A stretch of 64,000 nt of DNA from Microcystis panniformis FACHB-1757 (GCF_001264245.1 NZ_CP011339.1:682001-746000), one strand, 5' to 3'. Positions 1 through 9,553 are shown, counted from the first letter of the stretch. Notes: generated by a model from the sequence alone, not told the origin. Program-made: numbers and translations.

Positions 1-140
1 GTTGACCGCCTATAGCTTCTTGTACTTGTTGCGCGCGACTTTTTACCCGGCCAAGCTTTTCTGGTCGGAACCCCCTAAGCCGAGTTTTCAAGGTGCTGCG
101 CCGTCCACTTGGTTTTCGAGACTGGCTTTTTAATTCTAAC

Positions 141-186
141 GTAAAGCCAACCTAGAACGGCGGGGTTTCAGACCCAAAATTTCCGA
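141..186. repeat. IS605-type end-like repeat (also at 22626 and 45021)
   Basis: The segment reads AAAGCC..CGGCGGGGTTTCAGACCC followed by CAAAATTTCCGATGA. A closely similar block lies just upstream of the tnpB gene near 22626-22673, and a shorter one near 45021-45062. At 22626 it forms a perfect hairpin (CCGTCGT-AGA-ACGACGG), as expected for a terminal hairpin of an IS200/IS605 element. Here the hairpin is degenerate. Positions 1-140 to its left are open in one frame on each strand, but I recognise no protein in them. Confidence 0.5.
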
Positions 187-204
187 TGAAAAAAATACAT
201 CAGC

Positions 205-318
205 TGCCGTCAGGAGGCGGTTATCAGTTATCAGTTATCAGTTATCAGTTCACTGAGAAAACTCCCCACACCCCACACCCTACACCCTACACCCTACACC
301 CCACCTCCCCACTTTCCC
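205..318. repeat. Short tandem repeats (TTATCAG heptamers, then CCCACAC/CCTACAC)
   Basis: About five tandem copies of the heptamer TTATCAG (205-250) are followed by a C/A-rich run of ACCCCAC and ACCCTAC units to about 318. The same TTATCAG array occurs at 53453-53500 and 59771-59800. Such heptamer repeats are common in intergenic DNA of filamentous and bloom-forming cyanobacteria. It lies directly upstream of rpsD. Confidence 0.8.
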
Positions 319-409
319 ACTACCCCACTTCCCACACCCCAAATAAATTACTTAATTTGTGCTACGATAATAGTTTTGGGATAAATTTAAATAGGAGCAG
401 ACTGTCTGT

Positions 410-1018
410 ATGTCTCGTTATAGAGGACCGCGCTTGCGCGTTGTGCGTCGTTTAGGGGAATTACCAGGGTTAACCCGTAAAAATGCCCGTCGTGCCTATG
501 CACCGGGGCAACATGGCCAGGCCCGCAAAAAACGTTCAGAATATGCCATTCGTCTAGAAGAAAAACAAAAACTGCGTTTTAACTACGGTGTCAGCGAGAA
601 ACAATTAGTTCGCTATGTCCGCAAAGCTCGCCGGGCTACTGGTTCCACCGGTCAAGTGCTGCTGCAACTCCTAGAAATGCGTCTGGATAATACCGTTTTC
701 CGTCTCGGTATGGCCGGGACAATTCCGGGGGCGCGACAATTAGTCAATCATGGTCACGTCACCGTTAACGGTAGAGTTGTGGATATTGCCAGTTATCAGT
801 GCCGTCCGGGTGATGTGATTGGAGTTAGAAATCAAGAGCGTTCCCAGGATCTCGTCAAAAGAAATATGGAATACCCCGGTTTAGCCAATCTGCCGAGTCA
901 TTTGGAATTTGACAAAAACACCCTTGTGGGCAAAGTGAATGGCGTTGTGGAAAGAGAATGGATTGCCCTCTCGATTAATGAACTGTTAGTAGTGGAATAC
1001 TACTCTCGGAAAGTCTAG
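410..1018 (+). CDS. rpsD: 30S ribosomal protein S4
   Basis: A complete 202-residue protein of the usual size for cyanobacterial/plastid-type S4. The N-terminus (MSRYRGPRLRVVRRLGELPG) is the standard S4 start. The middle holds the S4 RNA-binding domain, with LEMRLDNTVFRLGMA and a VNHGHVTVNGRVVDI segment at about residues 90-130. S4 binds 16S rRNA early in 30S assembly. The ATG at 410 is supported by a Shine-Dalgarno-like AGGAG at 393-397. It is apparently monocistronic: it is preceded by repeats and followed by a terminator hairpin at 1045. Identification is secure. Confidence 0.98.
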   Translation: MSRYRGPRLRVVRRLGELPGLTRKNARRAYAPGQHGQARKKRSEYAIRLEEKQKLRFNYGVSEKQLVRYVRKARRATGSTGQVLLQLLEMRLDNTVFRLGMAGTIPGARQLVNHGHVTVNGRVVDIASYQCRPGDVIGVRNQERSQDLVKRNMEYPGLANLPSHLEFDKNTLVGKVNGVVEREWIALSINELLVVEYYSRKV

Positions 1019-1044
1019 GAAAAAAGCCTTTTCCAGATACCTTG

Positions 1045-1066
1045 AGGACGCAATTGGCAGCGTCCT
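1045..1066 (+). terminator. Rho-independent-type terminator of rpsD
   Basis: A perfect 7-bp stem, AGGACGC / GCGTCCT, encloses an 8-nt loop and is followed by the T-rich TATTTTATT. It starts 27 bp after the rpsD stop codon. Confidence 0.75.
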
Positions 1067-1170
1067 TATTTTATTGGTTAAATTTAGGTTGAAAGATAGC
1101 AAAAATACGATGCTAAGTAGCTGGTTATAATTAAATTTAAAATGGATTTTAGGTTTGATCCCCCCTTAGT

Positions 1171-1189
1171 CCCCCCTTAATAAGGGGGG
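1171..1189. repeat. C/G inverted repeat (CCCCCCTTA / TAAGGGGGG)
   Basis: A near-perfect 9-bp inverted repeat with a 1-nt centre in the spacer between rpsD and the IS. A partial neighbour (CCCCCCTTAG) sits just upstream at about 1160. It resembles the small palindromic repeats scattered in cyanobacterial spacers. No gene is seen between 1067 and the IS end at 1217. Confidence 0.5.
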
Positions 1190-1352
1190 CATCTGATAAT
1201 TTTTAATGCCTACCTAGGGTTTGCTGAAAAAGTAAAAAACAAAAACTCTCAAAAATCAGCCCGAATTTAAGATAAGTTTTTCTGTTGAGAAATCAGCTTT
1301 TTTATCATCTTTTCTAATCAAAGAGGGATGAATAAAGCTAAATTTAGATGTA

Positions 1353-1443
1353 AGTACCTAGGCAAAATTATTTACACATGACGATCATTGCCCCGTAAGG
1401 GTTTTAGCTCGATCGGGCAGGTAATTAATTTTGCATGACTACT
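1353..1443. mobile_element. 91-bp MITE, TA target duplication, inserted in IS copy 1
   Basis: The ends are AGTACCTAGGCAAAAT and, inverted, AGTAGTCATGCAAAAT, and TA flanks both sides. Copy 2 of the host IS shows the empty site (TTTCTTTA|TACATC). Other copies are at 35738-35839, 53562-53662 and 58467-58557. TA duplication suggests mobilisation by an IS630/Tc1-type transposase. The insertion supplies the last residues and stop codon of the copy-1 transposase (LYK then TAG). Confidence 0.9.
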
Positions 1444-2854
1444 TATAAAGAAATAGGGACAAAAAAAGACAGTTAACCTGTCTAAGCAGGTTAGAAAGAT
1501 TGATGACTAAAAAAGTAATGGCAATGGAAGTTTCTGAAGTTTTATCAAGTTTTGTCATGATACAATCAAGACTATATCTTCTTTTTGCTTGACCAAATTT
1601 ACCTTCAATTGCATTCCGAATTCCTTCATCCTCAAGAGCTTGTTTTTTAGTTTCTTTACTAATATTTTTAGGTGGTCTTCCTAGAGGAACTCCACTGATT
1701 CTAATTCCTCTTTCTTTACACCAAGCTAGATTTTTTCTAGTTCGATAAATTTTATCAACATGAACTGATTCTGGATAATATCCTGTGAATTCTTTATACT
1801 CTTCTACTTGCGCTTGTAAGTCCCCAGATTCATTAAAATTATCCCAACTTAAATGGTCTAAAAATACATAACTCTCAAAACAGCTTACTGAGATTTTTGC
1901 TCCAAATTCAACTGGTTTTCCTGCTTTTCCTCTAACGATAGGGCGGATGTGTGGTTGGGTTATACTCACAATTCTATCATCAATTCTCGATGATTTATTT
2001 TCCCACATCCACAATTGTTGACGATAAACTTCTGTCACCACTAACAACATTTTGTAGTTTCTTTTGCTGAGACTACTTAACTCTGATCCCCCCTCGATTA
2101 ATTTCTCTATTTGAGATAGATTTCTTTTGATATATTGCAGTTGCTTCTTGATAGCTTCTCGTCTTTCTTTTTGAGAACAACGACGTTTTTTGGCTACTTT
2201 TAAATAATCTTTTCTCGCTCTTTTTCTATAAGTTCTTGGCTTTTTCTTCAGCTTGATTCTCAAACTTTGATAGAGACAATCTAGAATGTTTTCTGTTTTC
2301 TTTCTTGCTTGATTTAATATCCCTAAATCCTGGGGATAACTTAGATCAGCAGGTGCGCAACTTGCATCTAATATTAATTTTCCTTTATTTTTTATTTGAC
2401 TCTCTTTTTCTTCTTCTTTTCTTTCACTTTTTTCTTCAATTTCCTTCTTTTTTCTCTCTCTCATCACCATTCTTTTATTAATTTTATTGATTAAATTCTT
2501 ACTGATTCTTTTACGAAAATTAACGAACATTGTCGCATCAAATAGAGCTTCATTACTATAGGCTGACATCCCTAGAAAATACTGTAAATAGGGGTTTTCC
2601 TTGATTTGCTCTATGGTTTCCCTGTCGCTTGTTTTTAATTTTTCCTTAATAATTAATGCTCCTAATGCCATCCTAAATGGTTTGGCTGGCGCACCCATTT
2701 CTTCGTCAAAATTTTGGGCATATTCTTCTTCAAATTCTTCCCAGGGAATTAACTCTGCCATTATTATCCAGCGATTATCTGCTGATAATTTTCCCTCAAA
2801 AGGCAACTCAAAGTTTTCTGGGGCAATTGAAGACTCGTTCGTTTTTCGGTACAT
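1439..2854 (-). CDS. Transposase of IS copy 1 (C-terminus altered by a MITE)
   Basis: A 471-residue transposase starting at ATG 2854 (MYRKTNESSIAPENFELPFE). The N-terminal third is the InsH/DUF772-type domain (NRWIIMAELIPWEEFEEEYA). A highly basic, charged middle (about 130-240) follows, with the DDE core beyond. The probable acidic residues are the D in LILDASCAPADL, the D in ESVHVDKIYRTRKN and the E in RNAIEGKFGQAKRRY. A MITE at 1353-1443 replaces the natural C-terminus. Copy 2 reads LFLYTSKFSFIHPSL and runs about 30 residues further. Whether the shortened protein is active cannot be told from sequence. Confidence 0.85.
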   Translation of the reverse strand: MYRKTNESSIAPENFELPFEGKLSADNRWIIMAELIPWEEFEEEYAQNFDEEMGAPAKPFRMALGALIIKEKLKTSDRETIEQIKENPYLQYFLGMSAYSNEALFDATMFVNFRKRISKNLINKINKRMVMRERKKKEIEEKSERKEEEKESQIKNKGKLILDASCAPADLSYPQDLGILNQARKKTENILDCLYQSLRIKLKKKPRTYRKRARKDYLKVAKKRRCSQKERREAIKKQLQYIKRNLSQIEKLIEGGSELSSLSKRNYKMLLVVTEVYRQQLWMWENKSSRIDDRIVSITQPHIRPIVRGKAGKPVEFGAKISVSCFESYVFLDHLSWDNFNESGDLQAQVEEYKEFTGYYPESVHVDKIYRTRKNLAWCKERGIRISGVPLGRPPKNISKETKKQALEDEGIRNAIEGKFGQAKRRYSLDCIMTKLDKTSETSIAITFLVINLSNLLRQVNCLFLSLFLYK

Positions 2855-2877
2855 ATGTTCTTGTCGGATAAGTGCAA

Positions 2878-3009
2878 GGCTCTTCTCGACTTTGTGTGAT
2901 AATTTTTGCTTATGGAGTCGTGAAATGCTTATCGGGCAAGACTTTTAGGGCTATTTTGCGGATATTCTATCAGTATAGACCTCGTTTCCACACAGAAACC
3001 AGAAGAGCC
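2878..3009. mobile_element. 132-bp MITE (GGCTCTTCT ends, 7-bp TSD) in the 5' region of IS copy 1
   Basis: The element runs from GGCTCTTCTCGACTTTG to its inverse ..AGAAGAGCC and is flanked by the 7-bp duplication AGTGCAA (2871-2877 and 3010-3016). The empty site is preserved in IS copy 2 (near 62037-62045). Sister copies are at 23435, 39514 and 61768. It lies between the transposase start and the IS end and so may separate the gene from its promoter. Confidence 0.92.
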
Positions 3010-3145
3010 AGTGCAAGGGTATTTTAGCAATTTTAGCCGTTTTCTGTCCCTTTTTCTTGACTTTTTGGGAATTTAATATGGCTGTAATCCTTATATCATA
3101 AGTATTTCACAGTTATTCAGCAAACCCTACCTAGTTAATAGGTTT

Positions 3146-4972
3146 TTAAGAACCAATAAATCTCACTTTTTCTACTCCTTCAATCATCTCTAAAGCCAAT
3201 TGAGCAGAGGTAAATGAGCTACTATTTTTAATAGCTATAGCTAGGTTGTTAATATTGATGACCTTTTTATTTTCATCCCTCCAAGGAAAAACATGAGAAT
3301 CAATGTTTTTACCACTTCTCAATTGTTTGTAGGTTTTCTTCTCATCATCCAAGTCTAGTCCGAAATGTAAGGTTTCTGGTTTTTGGTGAATATCTAATGT
3401 TTTGATTTCTCCCTTAAATAAACAGATTAAAACATTAGCAGAAAGACGTTCCATCCGTAGTAATTCAATCTTGTTTATATCATCTTCATTATAACCATCA
3501 ACGAGTAAACCCGGCCAACCTGACACCACATCTGAACGGAGTAAAAAACCAGTTACTATGGGGTAATTGTTAACAGCAGGATTTGTTTTATTTTCTTGAT
3601 CCTGTTTATGATCTGATGTAGTTACTCGACCAATACTAAAGGCTCCATCTAATAGGCATTCTATCCAAAGGGAATCAAGATAGAAGAAACGAATTGATTC
3701 TACAGGTAACATAAGTTCATCAGGAACCAGATAATTAAAAGGTACACCTTTAAGAAGACTTAAATCTTCAAACCAATTATAAATACTCTCAGGAAGTTCT
3801 GTATTAGGTTGATTGTAAACGGGTAAATGAGTTTCGATATTTTGTAAGCTTTGTCTATGAGTGCGTTTCCAATTATAGAGACTAACGGATAAATTTTTAC
3901 TCTGTAAAGCGAGTAATCTTCCTAATTCCCAAGCAGCAGAGTATGAAACATCAAACATACCATTATCAGGATTATAGATGATTAATTCATCTGCTGTACG
4001 AATGGGTAAAGTGATGTTATTGTTAGGGTTGTTTCCTGTGATCAAAGGACTATGATACCAAGAGAAGGTTTTCCCTCCTTGTCGTAAAAAATGGGGTAAG
4101 GGAACATAACCCATAGATAGATATTTTTCGGCTTCAGTATTATTAACTTGTGGCAATCTTAGGGTACTAGGTTCTCGGTTAAGATGGATCAAAAGTCCTT
4201 TAAAACTTTGCTTTTCATCAATACAAGAAAAACTCCAACTTTTTAGGCTAACTAAACGAATATTATCATTATCTCCTGCTCCCTGAAAATCAAAACCGTT
4301 ATTATTATAACGTCCTTCTAAAGAAACCAGATGGACGATACTTCTGCCACTTTTTTGAGGAAGTCTATTACAAATAATAACGGCTAATTCATCGCCGATT
4401 AATTTTCCTTGAGCATCTGTTCCTTGACGAACATGAGCAAGATAAGTTAAGTCTTCTTTAGGGGGTAAAATTTTTTCTAATAACTGTTTTTGGACATCAA
4501 TAATTATTACTTTATCGTCTTCATGTTGTCCACTTTCTAGGGTAAAATTGGGAAATTTAGCGGGATAACTATTAATATTTTTTAAGGTTTCTAGGGTAAT
4601 AATTTGAGTTTCTGGTGCTTCCGTTTCTTCAAATAATAATAAAGCTAACCAAGGAGTATTATTATTATTACTAATAGATTGACGTTCCCAAGGTAAGGTA
4701 CTACGGTTTAGGATAATATGGGGTAAAACATTGGAATGTTCTCCTAAGCTACCATCAGGGGGAAATACAGCGTGGATGTCTGTAGGTTTTAAGTCAAATC
4801 TTTCTGCACCTACAGAAAATTTTCTAGTAATCTGAAAGGAGTTATTTGCTGTAATTTTTTCCTCTTTTATTTCTTGTGTAAGAGTAATCTCATAATCACC
4901 ATCTTTTAAAGCTGGTTGATGATACTGAATAAATTCAATTTTAGTGGGTTCAGTTGTGGTAGTTTCTGGCAT
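3146..4972 (-). CDS. Uncharacterised 608-aa protein, last gene of the giant-protein operon
   Basis: I do not recognise a named family. The protein has 608 residues with no signal peptide or membrane segment. The N-terminus (HQPALKDGDYEITLTQEI, about 18-35) looks like the start of a beta-rich domain, followed by DIHAVFPPDGSLGEHSNVLPHI and LNRSTLPWER (about 65-97). Near the C-terminus are SGWPGLLVDGYNE and a HQKPETLHFGLDLDD segment, which look like conserved motifs. The start ATG at 4972 is 21 bp downstream of the stop of the 1519-aa gene, so the two are probably co-transcribed. As the last gene of the block it may be a structural partner of the others. Function is unknown. Confidence 0.85.
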   Translation of the reverse strand: MPETTTTEPTKIEFIQYHQPALKDGDYEITLTQEIKEEKITANNSFQITRKFSVGAERFDLKPTDIHAVFPPDGSLGEHSNVLPHIILNRSTLPWERQSISNNNNTPWLALLLFEETEAPETQIITLETLKNINSYPAKFPNFTLESGQHEDDKVIIIDVQKQLLEKILPPKEDLTYLAHVRQGTDAQGKLIGDELAVIICNRLPQKSGRSIVHLVSLEGRYNNNGFDFQGAGDNDNIRLVSLKSWSFSCIDEKQSFKGLLIHLNREPSTLRLPQVNNTEAEKYLSMGYVPLPHFLRQGGKTFSWYHSPLITGNNPNNNITLPIRTADELIIYNPDNGMFDVSYSAAWELGRLLALQSKNLSVSLYNWKRTHRQSLQNIETHLPVYNQPNTELPESIYNWFEDLSLLKGVPFNYLVPDELMLPVESIRFFYLDSLWIECLLDGAFSIGRVTTSDHKQDQENKTNPAVNNYPIVTGFLLRSDVVSGWPGLLVDGYNEDDINKIELLRMERLSANVLICLFKGEIKTLDIHQKPETLHFGLDLDDEKKTYKQLRSGKNIDSHVFPWRDENKKVININNLAIAIKNSSSFTSAQLALEMIEGVEKVRFIGS

Positions 4973-4993
4973 TTTTGACTCCTTTAATAATAA

Positions 4994-7900
4994 TTAATTA
5001 ACTAAAACTCCAATTTTAGGTAAACCTAAGAAATGATCGGCAATTGTTGCACTGAGATCAATTTCTTCACTGTTTAAATTTAGTGCTTTTAGTAAATTAT
5101 CTCTGGTGTTGTTGACTGCGTTATCTACAATAGTGCTACTAATGTCTTTAGTGGTTTCCTCCTGAAAAGTGCCAATTGTCTGCCAATGATAAGCATTATC
5201 AATCGAAACAGGGCTAAATTGTAATTCACTGCGATTAATGGCTTGAGTTGCCCCCAGTTCTGGTTGTTTTTTAGGTTTAATTTCTAATCCAGATAGGGTA
5301 TTTTCAATAAATTGATTACCATTCAAACTAGGGTTTAAAGATTCGCCCCAAAGTGCGATGGGAACTTTTTTAAATAGGGGAATACAAGTAAAATTTTTGT
5401 CAAATTCTGCTGAACTTAGAGACTTGCCATCTCTAGTTATACTAATCGTTAAATCTGAGGTTAATTGCTCCGATTTGACTTCCATTGGACTGATGCCAAA
5501 TTGGGTATTACTTGCCGCGATTTGGATTTGATCGTCTTGAAGAGTTATATCTTTAGTATAGACAGCTTTCTTAGCAGGAATGACTGAATTAGTGACTAAG
5601 CAGAAATCTTTAGGATTAATGATCCCTAAATCTGTTTTATCATCTTGATTAACTTTTCTGACTAAACCCTCTTTAACGGCAATGGTACAAATAGCATCAG
5701 CAGCAGGGAGAAAAGAGGTTTTAAACTCATTCCAGTCAATGGCTGTGGGTGCTTGCGAGGCACTGCTACCAAAGCTCACATCAAAAGAAATAATCCAAAG
5801 ATGAATATGGGCAATCCCTGTAAATTCGGGTCCCCAGATGTGTAAATCTGCCCCTAATTGAACGGTAATATGCTGAGTCCCGAAAAATTGGAAAGTATAG
5901 GAAACCCCCATATCAATATAGATAGAAATATCGTAGTGATAGGGTTTCCAAGACATGAGAAAGTCTGCCCCGGCGTTGAACCAAGCACTCAGAGGACCAC
6001 TATTCCAAGTAGCTTGGAGGTGTCCCCCGGCCATGATAGCGGAAGGAGTCAAGGCAAAATAAGCATCTGCTTTGAGGTAAAGTTCACTGCTAACTTGCCA
6101 ATTAAGCCCAAGGCGAGGTACTTTCGGGTAATGGTCTGGGACTTTAAAGAGGGGATGATAACCCCCTAAAGTGAGGACAAAATCTCCCTCATGGACGTTA
6201 GGGGCAAACCAGCCATAAAAGGCAAATCCTCCAGTGAGATGACAAGCTTGAGAAAGGATATAAGAGTTAGGAGTAAGTTGGGCAATAACGCCAATAAATC
6301 CTTCGGCGGGCAGAAAACTGGCTTTGAGGGCTAGTTGTACCTCGGCAACTGGGGGGACTCCTGCGCCTACATTTGGGGGGGCGATGAGGGTGGCTAAACC
6401 AAGTATATTAAGTTCAAAACGATTACCAAAAGCGACGGTAAGCAGGAGAAAAGAATCAATCAGTTTAAAAGAGGTGAATTTAATGCCGATGGCGAGGAAT
6501 ATTTGCCCAGTTTCGGGGGGGATATAGTCTCGGAGTTTGGTTAGTTCTCCTGTGAGTCGGGCGGCTTGGTCTGAGTTAGAACCCTCAGCAGGAGGAGGGT
6601 TAACCGCTTCGGCGACAAGGGGGAAGGTGGCAATTTGGTCAATGGTGGGGACTTTGAGGGCGCGGTTATAGCCAAAGCCGGCGGCTAATCCGGTGACGAA
6701 GAAGAAGGAGGGGCCACCGATGGGGTAGTCAAGAATGGCGTAGATAAAGAGGGAGGGATGCCCTTGAAAATAAGCATAGGACCCTATGGCGGAAAGTTTG
6801 AGGGCTTTGCCTTTGACGTTAAATTTGATAACGGCGGCACCGTCGTATTCGTCGTAGGTTTTTCCATCTTGGGTGGTGATTTTGGTTCTGAGGAATGCGC
6901 CACCAATTTCTAGTGTGTCGCCTCCTTTGTAATCAATGCCGATGCCTTTAAGGTCAAATTTGGGGTCAAATTGATTGAGGGGGGAGTTAACGGCAAGTCC
7001 ATCAAGGGAGAGGGAAAGTCCAGCTAGGTTAAGACTAGCATCTAATAAAACCCAGATTTTTGAGTCTTGGTATTTTAGACCAACTCTCTGAAAGTGGACA
7101 GGCCCTAAGCTTTTTTGCAGTGTAAACCATTTGGTACTATCACTAATTGGGGTGGGAGTAGAGGAAGGGGTGACGACTGAGGGAGAAAGGTTATTATCCC
7201 GTGGGGGGGTTGTTCCTTCTATTTGACCATTATCTTTATTGATGGTGATGGGGAGTTCTAATTGTTGGATTTCGCTTCCGAGTTGAAGCGAGGGGATAAG
7301 GTCTAGACCTTGCTTAATATTGGTGGTGGGGAGTTGAATGCCTCCGTCGGTATATAAAGTGTTTAAGGCTTGTAATTCTGGGGCTGTAAAATCAGCTTTA
7401 GTTGCTAAGATTTGTAGGGAAATTTTCAGGGTTTGATTGGGAGGAAATTCTTGTCCGACTAAGGGGAGGTTAGAGAGGTTAATGCCACCATCAATATTTA
7501 AACCAAAGAGAAAGTTAGTTAAGGTTTGTTGTTTAGCATAGGCAAATAAGGCATCTTTTAGGCTTATTTCTAGTCCTTCTGGTATATCCTCTTTTAACTG
7601 AGAATCAATATAACCAATTAGGTCTTTAATTTTTATCGTCTGGTCATCATGGTAAGCGGCGAGGAATTTGGTAGAGGTTTGGTCAGTATCGAAAATGAGG
7701 GCAAATTTTAAGCTCCCAATAGTGATATGTCCATCAAAGTGTTTTTGATAAGAACCGTCTAATTGTTGGGTAATATTAATTTGAAGAATTACATCAATTA
7801 TTTCTTCTTCGATCTCCAATATAGATTCACAGGTAAAGTAGAAATTCTTTGTTTCAGTATTGAAATAAGTTGCTATATTTTCAACCACTAATCCCTCAAT

Positions 7901-9553
7901 AGCTTTGGGAAAACCTTCATCTGTTATTCCAAAGGTTGTTACTAAATCTTTTATTAACAGTCCGATGGGAATTTGCTGTCCAGGTCTGGTACTTCCGGCA
8001 AAAGTCCAACCCCCACTTTCGTTGGCATTAGTCGCCAGCAGAATCAGATCTACCCCGGCAATAGTCAGAACACTGTTAATTGTAGCAAAGCTACCACCAA
8101 GGTTCTTTTCTATCTCTAGATGTAAATATTTAAGGGGTAAGATAGAAGTTCCTCCCAAGTTCAATTCCCAATCACTAGCCATCTCTATTTCAAAGGCGTA
8201 TAACCCTTGTTTGATATCAGCACTTATCGCAAGGTCTAATATGGAGATGTGTGGCAGGTGAGCATTGGGGATTATTTCCTCAATGATTTGCTCTAAGGCG
8301 ATGGTTTGATATAAGCCAAGTTCACCATAAAAAGCAAAGTCGGGAAAGACGGCTGAAGCGTTTACTAAACCCCCTCCCACATTAAAAGCGGATAGGAGAT
8401 AAAAACGAATAGGAGTAGGATCTCCGGGACTAACTTCCCATCGTAATAATAAATCCTCAATTGTTAATGCTTTTCCTAATAAGGGTTGATTCCAGTTTGC
8501 TGTCGGACCGATACTTAAGACAATATAAGATACCCTAAGTGGACTTAGGGATAAGTGTAGGGATAATTCACGAATTTCTAGGGTACTTAATGAGTTTATT
8601 GCCAGAGGAAAGGTATCGCTATTGTTGGGTAAATGACCACTTAATAAGTTAGTAAAAGTGTCGAAACCGGGAAAAGGAATAGGTTCTGCATTTTCGATGA
8701 TGAGTTGTGTACTCCCTACGGGCCAGACTATCTCTACGTTTTTAGGTGTTTTTGAGGTTCCTATGCTAACTCCCCCTAAAAAGCTAATCCCTGATCCTAT
8801 ATAGTTAGCATAAAGAGAGATGCTGGTATGCAAGACAAGTGAAGAAATCCCAAAACTGAAAATATCTTCATAGGTTTTAGTAAAATTTAGTTCTATCTCT
8901 AAGCGTATTTCTTCGTATTCAGGTTGTTGATTTAGATAGCCATAAAAAGGTAAAGATAAATCTTGATAACCTGCAAACTCTATTAGTGTATCTAAAAGTG
9001 GCATCTCAGAAAGTGCTATCTCTGAAACAAAATTTAGCCCCTGATGGATTTTACTAATATTTAAGGTAGTATCTAGTAATGTGAGATAGGATTTTGGGGT
9101 TTGATCTTTCTGAAAATTGTGGGAAGAAAAAACCAGTACCATCGGCTTATCAGCGGGAAATCGTAAGTCGTAAAAAAGTGAGGATTGATTACCCGCATCT
9201 GGACCTAAGTTGCCAAAATTAGTATAATCGGGAAGGTCTGGATAAGACCAAGAAAAATCCCAAACCTTCGGGAGAGTGGCTTTTAGTAGGTACTCTAACT
9301 GACCGTTATAGACAAAAAAAATGCCTTCGACAGCTTGCAGTCTTACCCCCAGTAATGAAGGGATTCTTGCTTGAAAATATAGGGAATCATCCGTTTCTGC
9401 GATGGTTTGTTTTACTGCCTCAAGTTGTAATATTTCTCCAGAAAAGGCTTGTTGAAGTTGATTAGCTAAAGCTGAACCGATGGCATTCTGATCCAGTGTT
9501 AAATGACCTAAGTTGAGTTGGTTTTTGATAGATTGAAGGTTGGGATTGATCAT
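4994..9553 (-). CDS. Giant 1519-aa beta-rich protein, DUF6603-like
   Basis: A single uninterrupted 1519-codon gene. Much of it alternates hydrophobic beta-strands and short loops with no signal peptide. The segment from about residue 800 to 1350 (glycine-rich stretches such as FFFVTGLAAGFGYNRALKVP, ATLIAPPNVGAG and WHxxWGPEFTGIAHIH-type strands) resembles the DUF6603 family of very large bacterial and fungal proteins. That assignment is from memory of the family and needs a profile search. A Pro/Ser/Thr-rich linker near residues 785-805 separates the N-terminal half. The gene is spaced 35 bp from the upstream 1069-aa gene and 21 bp from the downstream one, in one operon. The part of the gene lying at 6.3-7.3 kb is visibly more GC-rich than its surroundings. 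Confidence 0.85.
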   Translation of the reverse strand: MINPNLQSIKNQLNLGHLTLDQNAIGSALANQLQQAFSGEILQLEAVKQTIAETDDSLYFQARIPSLLGVRLQAVEGIFFVYNGQLEYLLKATLPKVWDFSWSYPDLPDYTNFGNLGPDAGNQSSLFYDLRFPADKPMVLVFSSHNFQKDQTPKSYLTLLDTTLNISKIHQGLNFVSEIALSEMPLLDTLIEFAGYQDLSLPFYGYLNQQPEYEEIRLEIELNFTKTYEDIFSFGISSLVLHTSISLYANYIGSGISFLGGVSIGTSKTPKNVEIVWPVGSTQLIIENAEPIPFPGFDTFTNLLSGHLPNNSDTFPLAINSLSTLEIRELSLHLSLSPLRVSYIVLSIGPTANWNQPLLGKALTIEDLLLRWEVSPGDPTPIRFYLLSAFNVGGGLVNASAVFPDFAFYGELGLYQTIALEQIIEEIIPNAHLPHISILDLAISADIKQGLYAFEIEMASDWELNLGGTSILPLKYLHLEIEKNLGGSFATINSVLTIAGVDLILLATNANESGGWTFAGSTRPGQQIPIGLLIKDLVTTFGITDEGFPKAIEGLVVENIATYFNTETKNFYFTCESILEIEEEIIDVILQINITQQLDGSYQKHFDGHITIGSLKFALIFDTDQTSTKFLAAYHDDQTIKIKDLIGYIDSQLKEDIPEGLEISLKDALFAYAKQQTLTNFLFGLNIDGGINLSNLPLVGQEFPPNQTLKISLQILATKADFTAPELQALNTLYTDGGIQLPTTNIKQGLDLIPSLQLGSEIQQLELPITINKDNGQIEGTTPPRDNNLSPSVVTPSSTPTPISDSTKWFTLQKSLGPVHFQRVGLKYQDSKIWVLLDASLNLAGLSLSLDGLAVNSPLNQFDPKFDLKGIGIDYKGGDTLEIGGAFLRTKITTQDGKTYDEYDGAAVIKFNVKGKALKLSAIGSYAYFQGHPSLFIYAILDYPIGGPSFFFVTGLAAGFGYNRALKVPTIDQIATFPLVAEAVNPPPAEGSNSDQAARLTGELTKLRDYIPPETGQIFLAIGIKFTSFKLIDSFLLLTVAFGNRFELNILGLATLIAPPNVGAGVPPVAEVQLALKASFLPAEGFIGVIAQLTPNSYILSQACHLTGGFAFYGWFAPNVHEGDFVLTLGGYHPLFKVPDHYPKVPRLGLNWQVSSELYLKADAYFALTPSAIMAGGHLQATWNSGPLSAWFNAGADFLMSWKPYHYDISIYIDMGVSYTFQFFGTQHITVQLGADLHIWGPEFTGIAHIHLWIISFDVSFGSSASQAPTAIDWNEFKTSFLPAADAICTIAVKEGLVRKVNQDDKTDLGIINPKDFCLVTNSVIPAKKAVYTKDITLQDDQIQIAASNTQFGISPMEVKSEQLTSDLTISITRDGKSLSSAEFDKNFTCIPLFKKVPIALWGESLNPSLNGNQFIENTLSGLEIKPKKQPELGATQAINRSELQFSPVSIDNAYHWQTIGTFQEETTKDISSTIVDNAVNNTRDNLLKALNLNSEEIDLSATIADHFLGLPKIGVLVN

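Larger units (their letters stand above)
1217..3127 (-). mobile_element. Insertion sequence, copy 1 (IS5/IS1182-like), with two nested MITEs
   Basis: The ends are GGGTTTGCTGAA.. and its inverse ..TTCAGCAAACCC. The flanks are a perfect 6-bp duplication, TACCTA, at 1211-1216 and 3128-3133. A second copy at 61929-63606 has the same ends with TSD TATTTA. Subtracting the two nested MITEs with their TSDs (91+2 and 132+7 bp) from 1911 bp leaves 1679 bp, one base more than the 1678 bp of copy 2. That difference is accounted for by a G6/G5 run in the transposase gene. The family label comes from the DUF772-like N-terminus and DDE layout and is tentative. Confidence 0.9.

Noticed and set aside
1..140. 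Possible coding sequence at the left edge
   Set aside because: One frame on each strand is open but neither has a start or a recognisable protein, so no call was made.
186..455. 89-codon open frame across the TTATCAG and CCCACAC repeats
   Set aside because: It is built from low-complexity repeats and overlaps the rpsD start.
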